5,751 nucleotides of DNA from JADLFV01 sp964471555 (GTDB lineage: Bacteria; Planctomycetota; Phycisphaerae; Phycisphaerales; Phycisphaeraceae). The position numbers and the translations under genes are program-made. Below, in pieces: positions 1 through 5,021 of the stretch. Below the pieces are notes generated by a model. That model was not told where the DNA came from and did not search any database. It saw nothing but the letters and a program-made list of their open reading frames with translations. Positions within the stretch are counted from its first letter, which is position 1; every line of letters begins with the position of its first letter. The DNA is taken from the NCBI GenBank assembly GCA_964471555.1, contig CAYYGM010000201.1:1-5751 (forward strand), given 5' to 3'.

Positions 1-160
1 CGTTTGTGCGCGCCCGGAAGCAATTTGAGCGGCCTGCAAACTGCGTAAGTTCAGGTATGGGCAGGAATAGAAATTTTTTCCGCAACCTGCGAAAAAACGA
101 CGCTATTGGGCGCGTTTGTGCGCGCACTTGGCGGATTCATTACCATCTTCCCGGCGCATC
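1..160. other. Gene-free stretch with a 13-bp direct repeat and a T6/A6 hairpin
   Basis: Downstream of the PEP-CTERM gene. CGTTTGTGCGCGC occurs at 1-13 and again at 113-125; the second copy is extended into a perfect 10-bp palindrome (GTGCGCGCAC, 118-127). Between them, 74-97 can fold as T6, a bulged C, CGCA-ACC-TGCG, A6. On neither strand is this a standard terminator, because the T-run precedes the stem on both. No gene is visible; the left end is cut by the window. Confidence 0.45.
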
Positions 161-1504
161 CTAATTTTTTACTCTTGAAAACCTGCCAATCGAAACGGCA
201 ACAAGCAAGAGCAGAACCAGTGACGCCGGCTCGGGAATAGCTATGCCGGTCTGTTGTAATGCATCTTCAAAGGCAATGTCTGGATTGACACCGTAGCCCC
301 AATAGTCACCTAATATCTGAAGGTCATCGAGACCGACGTAATGGTCACCCGTAAAATCACCTTGTGCCAGAGTTGCGGAAGTGGCGTGCCAGTTATCACC
401 CAGGATCTGCAAGTCAGCCAAGTTGACCATATGGTCCCCATTGGCATCACCTGGTACGGGTTCTTCAAGGGTGGCGATCCATGCCTCTTGGAAACCATCT
501 GGATTAGTGCCCTCTCCAACAATCGTGTACCCGTCATCAGACACACTTGTGGCAATATTCAGCGTCCAGCCTGTAAGGTCTAAGCCATAGGTGTTTACCA
601 GAATGTCGCGAATGCTCTGCATACCGTTTTCGCTGTCCCAAATGAAAGCCTCGGAACCAATAGTGACTACCCCCGCCCCAACCACCACTGACCCGTCTGC
701 TGAAACTGCATCAGCTAAACCGGTACCCAATGTGACTATCCCGCTCGCATCCGTCCAACGAAATGCATTATCATCGATCAACCCCACAATCACCATGCCA
801 TTTGCAGAAACGTCACGGGCGCGGCTGTCGGAAAATCCACCAGGTATGGTTCCTAGTCCCACCATGCCACCTGCTTGCGTCCAGCGAAATGCTTCCTGTC
901 CATTGTCGGTATTACCTACACCCACTATGACCGAACCATCCGCCGACACGCTGGGGTATAGACTTTTATAGATACCGCCGGGCAGGTCTCCCAAAGGGAC
1001 CATGCCCCCCGCTTGCGTCCAACGATAAACCACATCTCCGAGACCGGATGTACTCCATCCCACAATGACTGAGCCGTCATCTGAGACGTCATCTGCAATA
1101 CTATGGAAGTCCCCGCCAGACAAATCACCTAGTCCCACCATGCCACCGCCTTGTGTCCATCTGTATGCTTCATAACCTGAATCTGATTTGCCAACCCCTA
1201 CGATCACCGAGCCGTCGTGCGATATTCCCCCCACCTCACTATGAAAGTCTCCCCCCGATAGATCACCCAGCCCTGTCATACCGCCACCTAATGTCCACCG
1301 AAAGGCCTCTTCACCCGAACCGGACTTGCTCTTTCCAGCAACCACTAACCCGTCACCTGAGACGGTCGGGGCAGAACTGAAATATTCGCCTCCATACAGA
1401 TCGCCCAATCCCATAAACGATGCGCCGAGTGAAGGGCTTGGCGAATAGGTGGCAATAAGCATCACAACAAATGACAAAGCGAGATAGACGGGTGGTAATC
1501 TCAT
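161..1504 (-). CDS. HAF-repeat surface/secreted protein with dockerin-like module and PEP-CTERM sorting tail
   Basis: Predicted exported protein of 447 residues; biochemical role unknown. Seen in order: a hydrophobic signal segment (about residues 6-28); seven tandem HAF-type repeats (30-345) with the pattern GLGDL.GG...S....VS.DGSVIVG......EAFRW; a dockerin-like pair of calcium-loop motifs (350-402), each reading GD.xGD followed by L.DLQILGD.W; and a C-terminal IPEPASL motif (423-429), a hydrophobic stretch and a basic end (RFSRVKN), i.e. a PEP-CTERM signal. PEP-CTERM tails are known to direct exosortase-dependent sorting to the envelope. The start is the ATG at 1504-1502 because AAGGA lies 7 nt upstream on the coding strand. 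A longer frame begins with GTG at 1579 but has no ribosome binding site and would put a polyasparagine stretch ahead of the signal segment. The gene is less GC-rich than the others here. Family assignment is confident, function is not. Confidence 0.88.
   Translation of the reverse strand: MRLPPVYLALSFVVMLIATYSPSPSLGASFMGLGDLYGGEYFSSAPTVSGDGLVVAGKSKSGSGEEAFRWTLGGGMTGLGDLSGGDFHSEVGGISHDGSVIVGVGKSDSGYEAYRWTQGGGMVGLGDLSGGDFHSIADDVSDDGSVIVGWSTSGLGDVVYRWTQAGGMVPLGDLPGGIYKSLYPSVSADGSVIVGVGNTDNGQEAFRWTQAGGMVGLGTIPGGFSDSRARDVSANGMVIVGLIDDNAFRWTDASGIVTLGTGLADAVSADGSVVVGAGVVTIGSEAFIWDSENGMQSIRDILVNTYGLDLTGWTLNIATSVSDDGYTIVGEGTNPDGFQEAWIATLEEPVPGDANGDHMVNLADLQILGDNWHATSATLAQGDFTGDHYVGLDDLQILGDYWGYGVNPDIAFEDALQQTGIAIPEPASLVLLLLVAVSIGRFSRVKN
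470..1417 (-). repeat. Tandem HAF-type coding repeats (seven units, first four of 46 codons)
   Basis: These are protein-level tandem repeats inside the PEP-CTERM gene. Units run at residues 30-75, 76-121, 122-167, 168-213, 214-255, 256-294 and 295-345. The first four are exactly 46 residues (138 bp) long, the next two shrink to 42 and 39, and the last is a diverged 51-residue unit that lacks the GLGDL opening. Each unit has a GLG(D/T)(L/I).GG segment, a (V/I)S.DG..(V/I)VG segment and an aromatic-R/I-W ending. The DNA is also similar between units, for example around 857-895 and 1134-1172, which suggests duplication within the gene. Such repeats probably form blades of a beta-rich fold; that is inference. 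Confidence 0.8.
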
Positions 1505-1835
1505 CTCATTGTCCTTGCTAAAAGTGTTGTTGTTGTTCGCCACACGTTGTGGCGATTCCCTGCCGCACTCATCAGACACAAAGTCTCACATCCGCCGTAC
1601 AGTTTTTACGACATCAGCAGTTGGGGAGAAGGTACAGATATGCGGTTTGAAAATTAGCCCTGACCCGGTTATGAAGGGTGGAATTCTCACTTGATTACCC
1701 CAGATAGTTAATTGGGATGGTACTGTTGCCTCCGAGCGGAGTCAACCGAATCTGAATCAGAGAACGCAGCACAAGGAACATGAGCATAAGACATACTCAT
1801 GCTCAAGCAAAAAAGAGCTTCATTGTCATTTCTGA
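1505..1835. other. 331-nt intergenic region between two minus-strand genes
   Basis: No convincing gene on either strand. It contains the hairpin and AAC leader described at 1526-1555. Nearer the solute-binding gene is a 7-bp inverted repeat (TGAGCAT 1781-1787 with ATGCTCA 1799-1805, 11-nt loop). It lies about 30 nt after that gene's stop codon, so it could mark the 3' end of the transcript. On the minus strand, however, the T-run (around 1809-1814) precedes the stem rather than following it, so it is not a standard intrinsic terminator. I found no promoter with good -35 and -10 boxes for the PEP-CTERM gene. The region is relatively AT-rich. Confidence 0.5.
1526..1555 (-). promoter_or_regulatory. 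Leader of the PEP-CTERM gene: 8-bp hairpin next to an (AAC)4 tract
   Basis: Just upstream of the chosen start, the coding strand carries a perfect 8-bp stem with a 3-nt loop (TCGCCACA-ACG-TGTGGCGA read 5'->3', positions 1555-1537). It is followed by four AAC triplets (1537-1526) and then the AAGGA ribosome binding site. The stem lies outside the ribosome binding site, and the unstructured AAC tract keeps that site exposed. It could stabilise the mRNA 5' end or bind a regulator. No function is demonstrated, and the (AAC)4 would be coding only if the unlikely GTG start at 1579 were used. Confidence 0.45.
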
Positions 1836-3377
1836 TCACCGCTCCCCCATCGCCACCACCTGCCGGTACTGATCTCTGAAAAACAGCGTCCAGGCGAGGC
1901 GGTCTTTGTCGCGCTGGTCGGGGTTGCTGCGCCAGCGGGCGGATAGGCCGTCGACGAAATCCTTCAATGTTTTGGCGGCTTCGGCGTGGCGGGGATGGTT
2001 GATGTCGCCTAAGGCGACCTGCCACTCGGCTTCCAAACCCTCGGGCCAGATTAGGGTCAATTCCGGGGGCATCTGATCGAAAATCGCTTCCATCTGCTGG
2101 CGCCTGGCGGGATCCTCGGTGTGGATGATGGCTCGCCATGCGTCGGCCAGATCCTGGTGGATGTCGATGGCCAGGGCGTGGCTGATGGGGGCGATGGTGT
2201 TGAAGAACGAGGGCATGCCGTCGGGCAAAGGTTTGCTCGTTTTGAAGGGATCGATCTGGGGATCGGTCCAGTTGACTTTTTCTTCGGGGGTGTAGAGATC
2301 AGCGCGGATGGGCTGGCGGCGAAGTTCGTATTTTTCAGGGCCGCCGGGGGTGCCGAGCTTGAGTTGCCAGAGGCGCTGGGCGGGTTTGCTCAGCATCCAG
2401 CGGACGAACTGCTGGGCGATCTCCATGTGCGGTGCGCCGCGGAAGATGCTCAGCGTGTCGGCGGTGGTGGTGGTCATGTAGAGCGGATCGACGTAGCCGA
2501 CGCGATCGTGTCCCACGCTGCCGGCCTGGTAGCGGCCGTAGTAGTCGATGCACATGCCGGCGGCGGCTTCACCGGCGGAAACGTCGATGGGCACCTGCGT
2601 GGAGCCGGCGGTGAAGTAGCGGGAGTTGGCGAAGATGCGGCGAAGCATCATCCATCCTTCGGTCCAGCCGGTGCGGCGCATCACAGCGTGGTAAGCCGCG
2701 GTGATCGAGCCGGAGTGAGCGGGATCAGCCAGGGCGATGCCGCCGAAGAGTTTGGGGTTGGTCAGATCAGACCAGGTGGTCGGCTCGGGCACGCCGATGG
2801 CTTCGAGATAGGGGCGGTTGTAAACGATGCCGAAGCTGGCCAGGACGACGCCGGTCCAGCGCTGCTGTTCATGGTTAAGTCGTTCGCCGCCGATGTTGGG
2901 GTAGGGAAAAACTTCTTTGAAAAGTTCGGGGGAGATCTCGGCGGGGATGGTTAATGGCACGAATTCATCGCCGCGCTTGATGCCTTTGGCGAGGATGTCG
3001 TGATCGTATTCGCCGCCGCCGAAGAACAGGTCGATGCCGATGCCCTGATCTTCGCGGTGATCATCGACGAGCACGCTGAACTGATCGAGCACCTGCTTGC
3101 GGATGTCGCTGGTGCCGCCGGCCCGCCAGTCGAAGGTGACCGGTGACATGCCCTGCTCGCGTCGCCAGCGGTTGAAGCCGCGGTCCATCTCGAAGCGAAT
3201 CGAGTCGTTGTGCGGCGTGTAGATGATCAGTGTATCGCCTCCCCCGGAAGTGCCCCCGCCCCCGGAAGTGGAAGAGGCCGCGGCATCCGTGTTCGCACTC
3301 GGGCGCAGCACGTAAGGCAGGCCCACGATCAGAACCAGCAAGGCCAGGATGATCCACTTGCTCGCATGTTCCCGCAT
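1836..3377 (-). CDS. Membrane-anchored extracellular solute-binding protein of an ABC-type importer
   Basis: Predicted 513-residue periplasmic-side binding protein of the bacterial extracellular solute-binding (iron(III)/polyamine-like type II) superfamily; the ligand is unknown. Seen: a basic N-terminus and one hydrophobic segment (about 8-24) with no lipobox cysteine, so it is probably held by an uncleaved signal anchor. A low-complexity linker follows (S/T/G-rich, about 26-48, with two TSGGG units). The binding domain then shows TPHND (54-58), WRAGGTSDIRKQV (84-96), FGGG (119-122), GIVYNRPYL (183-191) and ADPAHSGS (217-224), typical landmarks of this fold. A C-terminal part rich in charged and aromatic residues makes it longer than the usual 330-400 residues. 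The ATG at 3377 is preferred; a TTG two codons upstream is also open. Neither has a clear ribosome binding site. No permease or ATPase gene is adjacent in the window, so its transporter partner is unseen. Confidence 0.85.
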   Translation of the reverse strand: MREHASKWIILALLVLIVGLPYVLRPSANTDAAASSTSGGGGTSGGGDTLIIYTPHNDSIRFEMDRGFNRWRREQGMSPVTFDWRAGGTSDIRKQVLDQFSVLVDDHREDQGIGIDLFFGGGEYDHDILAKGIKRGDEFVPLTIPAEISPELFKEVFPYPNIGGERLNHEQQRWTGVVLASFGIVYNRPYLEAIGVPEPTTWSDLTNPKLFGGIALADPAHSGSITAAYHAVMRRTGWTEGWMMLRRIFANSRYFTAGSTQVPIDVSAGEAAAGMCIDYYGRYQAGSVGHDRVGYVDPLYMTTTTADTLSIFRGAPHMEIAQQFVRWMLSKPAQRLWQLKLGTPGGPEKYELRRQPIRADLYTPEEKVNWTDPQIDPFKTSKPLPDGMPSFFNTIAPISHALAIDIHQDLADAWRAIIHTEDPARRQQMEAIFDQMPPELTLIWPEGLEAEWQVALGDINHPRHAEAAKTLKDFVDGLSARWRSNPDQRDKDRLAWTLFFRDQYRQVVAMGER

Positions 3378-3410
3378 GAACAACAGAATACCGCGCCGCC
3401 CCCGGAAGTG
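3241..3410 (-). repeat. Three copies of a 12-bp G/C-rich word in the linker and leader of the solute-binding gene
   Basis: The word CCCCCGGAAGTG (plus strand) occurs at 3241-3252, 3259-3270 and 3399-3410. The last two copies share 15 identical bases (3256-3270 and 3396-3410). The first two encode the repeated TSGGG linker of the solute-binding protein. The third lies upstream of its start codon. Copies two and three are 140 bp apart, not a multiple of three, so the upstream copy is in another reading frame and is not simply a lost piece of linker. Confidence 0.6.
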
Positions 3411-3415
3411 ACGAC

Positions 3416-3453
3416 GCGGCTAAAAGTGTGTCAGCCGCACCGTCCTCGGTGCG
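3416..3453 (-). promoter_or_regulatory. Two overlapping hairpins in the leader of the solute-binding gene
   Basis: Read on the minus strand, the first stem is CGCACCG-AGGA-CGGTGCG (3453-3436), 7 bp with a 4-nt loop. The second is GCGGCT with an 11-nt loop and AGCCGC (3438-3416), 6 bp. They share bases 3436-3438, so full formation of one limits the other. This is compatible with a small leader switch or attenuator, but there is no terminator-like U-run, and the transcription start of this gene was not identified, so the leader may not include both stems. Confidence 0.35.
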
Positions 3454-3500
3454 AACGGGCGGCCATTCAACCGTTCCGCTTTCGCATTTTTTACGCTCAT

Positions 3501-3528
3501 TTGGCAGGAAATATTTGGGGCCTATACT
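3501..3528 (+). promoter_or_regulatory. Sigma70-type promoter of the sialidase gene
   Basis: TTGGCA (3501-3506) and TATACT (3523-3528) each match five of six bases of the -35 and -10 consensus and are separated by 16 bp. An AT-rich stretch (about 3485-3500) lies just upstream and could act as an UP element. The start of transcription is expected near 3535, leaving a leader of about 45 nt before the sialidase start. This is the best promoter match in the window. Confidence 0.65.
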
Positions 3529-3564
3529 GAGTCGCGGGCTGAAACACACCTATTTCTAACCATC

Positions 3565-3570
3565 ACGGAG
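3565..3570 (+). promoter_or_regulatory. Ribosome binding site that decides the sialidase start
   Basis: ACGGAG ends at 3570. The spacing is 3 nt to the ATG at 3574 and 9 nt to the in-frame ATG at 3580. The second is far closer to the usual optimum, so the mature reading frame probably begins MRIISF, a normal signal-peptide N-terminus. Confidence 0.6.
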
Positions 3571-3579
3571 TCTATGCTC

Positions 3580-4713
3580 ATGCGCATCATCAGCTTCCTG
3601 ATCGCACTGCAACTGGCCGGCGTTCTGATGGCGGCCGAACCCACCATGACCGACGTGTTTGTCAGCGGGCAGGACGGCTACCACACCTATCGCATCCCCG
3701 CCATCGTCGCCAGCAACGACGGCACATTGCTGGCCTTCGCGGAAGGTCGCAAAAACAGCGGCGGTGACAGCGGTGACATCGACATGCTGGTCAAGCGCTC
3801 CACCGACGGCGGCCAAACGTGGAGCCCGCAGATTGTTATCTGGGATGACGGCGAAAACACCTGCGGCAATCCCTGCCCGGTCGTGGATCGCTCCACCGGC
3901 GTCATCTGGCTGCTGATGACCCACAACCCCGGCGTCTATCGCGAACGGGCACTGGGCAACGATGCGTCCGACTCGCGCACCGTCTGGGTCACGCACAGCG
4001 ATGACGACGGCCTGACCTGGGACGAGCCCACCGACATCACCACATCGACCAAGAACCCCAACTGGGACTGGTACGCCACCGGCCCCGGCATCGGCGTGCA
4101 ACTTGAGCGCGGCGAACATCCCGGCCGCCTGCTCATCCCCGCCAATCACGACACCAAAGGCTCCGAGCAGGCCCCCAGCATTCGCGGCGCGCACAGCATC
4201 TACAGCGACGACCACGGCGAAACCTGGACGCTCAGCGACAATGCCATTCAGCCCAACATGAACGAAAGCCAGCTTGTTGAGTTGTCCGACGGGCGGGTGA
4301 TGATCAACATGCGTTCGTACTATGGCGATGCGCGGCGGCGCTATTCACTCAGCGATGATGGCGGCACGACATGGGGTCCGGCCGTGCGCGCCGACGAGTT
4401 GGTTGAGCCGGTGTGTCAGGCCAGCATTCTGCGTTACAGTTGGCCGGACGACGGCAATAAGAGCCGCATTCTCTTTTCCAATCCCGCCAAGGAAAAGGGC
4501 CGCGACCACATGACCATTCGCCTCAGCTACGACGAAGGCTTCAACTGGCCGGTGTCGAAGCTGCTGTACGAAGGGCAGGCAGCGTATTCGTGTCTGGTGA
4601 GACTGCCGGACGGGCGCATCGGCTGCTACTTTGAGGCGGATAAGTACAAGCGGATGACGCTGGCGGTGTTCGACCTGGCCTGGCTGACGGACGGGCGGGA
4701 TTCGGGCAAATAA
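3580..4713 (+). CDS. Exported sialidase (exo-alpha-sialidase, GH33-type, BNR/Asp-box beta-propeller)
   Basis: Predicted to release terminal sialic acids (or related nonulosonic acids) from glycans outside the cytoplasm. Residues are numbered from the upstream ATG at 3574. A signal peptide ends near A20/A21. YRIP (39-42) gives the first catalytic arginine R40, and D65 in GGDSGDID is the expected acid/base. E231 and R247 lie in NESQLVEL...NMR; R310 and Y338 (AAYS) complete the arginine triad and the nucleophile. The spacings E-R 16 and R-Y 28 match what I recall for the Micromonospora sialidase. Five Asp boxes (S.D.G.TW type) sit at 76-83, 142-149, 211-218, 260-267 and 318-325, the last one degenerate. 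The length suits a single catalytic propeller with no extra carbohydrate-binding domain. I chose ATG 3580 because GGAG (3567-3570) is 9 nt from it but only 3 nt from ATG 3574. Its own promoter lies upstream. Natural substrate is not certain. Confidence 0.92.
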   Translation: MRIISFLIALQLAGVLMAAEPTMTDVFVSGQDGYHTYRIPAIVASNDGTLLAFAEGRKNSGGDSGDIDMLVKRSTDGGQTWSPQIVIWDDGENTCGNPCPVVDRSTGVIWLLMTHNPGVYRERALGNDASDSRTVWVTHSDDDGLTWDEPTDITTSTKNPNWDWYATGPGIGVQLERGEHPGRLLIPANHDTKGSEQAPSIRGAHSIYSDDHGETWTLSDNAIQPNMNESQLVELSDGRVMINMRSYYGDARRRYSLSDDGGTTWGPAVRADELVEPVCQASILRYSWPDDGNKSRILFSNPAKEKGRDHMTIRLSYDEGFNWPVSKLLYEGQAAYSCLVRLPDGRIGCYFEADKYKRMTLAVFDLAWLTDGRDSGK

Positions 4714-4716
4714 ACC

Positions 4717-4828
4717 TGCATCGATGGGCGAGCAAGCTCGCCCGCTAAACGGGGTGCGCGACATTGGCGTAGCTGGCCCGAATCAGCCCGTTTAGCGGGG
4801 CAGCTTGCTACCCCATAACCCATCTGCA
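4717..4828. repeat. 112-bp imperfect inverted-repeat element (REP/MITE-like or transcript-end structure)
   Basis: It begins three bases after the sialidase stop codon. The arms read from outside in. TGCA..GATGGG (4717-4728) pairs with CCCATCTGCA (4819-4828) with a 2-nt offset. After unequal gaps (2 and 9 nt), 23-bp arms at 4731-4753 and 4787-4809 pair with only two mismatches, including 13 perfect bp (4741-4753 with 4787-4799). The centre is a 33-nt spacer. The left arm also contains its own short palindrome, GGGCGAGC-AA-GCTCGCCC (4726-4743). No open frame or transposase is present, and there is no T-run, so a classical intrinsic terminator is not supported. It may be a dispersed repeat of this genome or an RNA 3'-end structure. 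Confidence 0.6.
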
Positions 4829-4846
4829 AACCATGGGATACCCGGT

Positions 4847-4874
4847 TTGCCCGCTCCACGGGGGCTGGTACAAT
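4847..4874 (+). promoter_or_regulatory. Putative sigma70-type promoter of rpsA
   Basis: TTGCCC (4847-4852) and TACAAT (4869-4874) are separated by 16 bp. The -10 box matches five of six consensus bases and the -35 box four of six. A start near 4881 would give a leader of about 140 nt. A 7-bp inverted repeat (CGGGGGC 4859-4865, GCCCCCG 4884-4890) brackets the -10 box and the predicted start point. Confidence 0.5.
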
Positions 4875-4880
4875 GGTCTG

Positions 4881-5021
4881 TTCGCCCCCGGTGTGGCTCC
4901 GGTCGCCGACCGGACATCGAGGGCGTCACCAAGGCGGCCGCCGCATGCCCCGTGCGTGCGAGCGTGTCGCGACTGGGCGGCGCCAGCGTCCCGGTAGGAG
5001 CAATCGGAATCCCCCCTCTTC
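4881..5021 (+). promoter_or_regulatory. Long structured 5' leader of rpsA
   Basis: About 140 GC-rich nt lie between the predicted transcription start and the rpsA ATG, with no convincing gene. A 7-bp hairpin with a 3-nt loop (TCCGGTC-GCC-GACCGGA) occupies 4898-4914. No good ribosome binding site lies at 5-9 nt from the start: GGAA (5006-5009) is 12 nt away and TAGGAG (4995-5000) is 21 nt away, with a pyrimidine-rich run (5010-5021) in between. In E. coli, rpsA is known to lack a strong ribosome binding site and to be autoregulated by S1 through its leader. A similar arrangement here is inference. Confidence 0.4.

Noticed and set aside
74..97. Intrinsic terminator for the PEP-CTERM gene
   Set aside because: The stem has T6 before and A6 after on the plus strand and the same order on the minus strand, so no U-run follows the hairpin in either transcript.
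470..1417. CRISPR array or satellite DNA
   Set aside because: The 138-bp periodicity is in frame and codes for HAF protein repeats with conserved residues; there are no identical short repeats with unique spacers.
1505..1579. Upstream GTG start for the PEP-CTERM protein
   Set aside because: No ribosome binding site; it would add 25 hydrophilic residues including four asparagines before the signal segment, whereas the ATG at 1504 has AAGGA at 7 nt.
2121..2954. 277-codon open frame on the plus strand
   Set aside because: It is antisense to the solute-binding gene, has a G/A/V/D-rich composition typical of GC-rich shadow frames, and shows no recognisable motif.
3556..4215. 219-codon open frame on the minus strand
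   Set aside because: It lies opposite the sialidase, whose catalytic motifs prove the plus strand is coding; composition is the usual shadow pattern.
4726..4743. Intrinsic terminator after the sialidase
   Set aside because: The palindrome is good, but its loop is too short for the full stem and no T-run follows; it is better explained as part of the larger inverted repeat.
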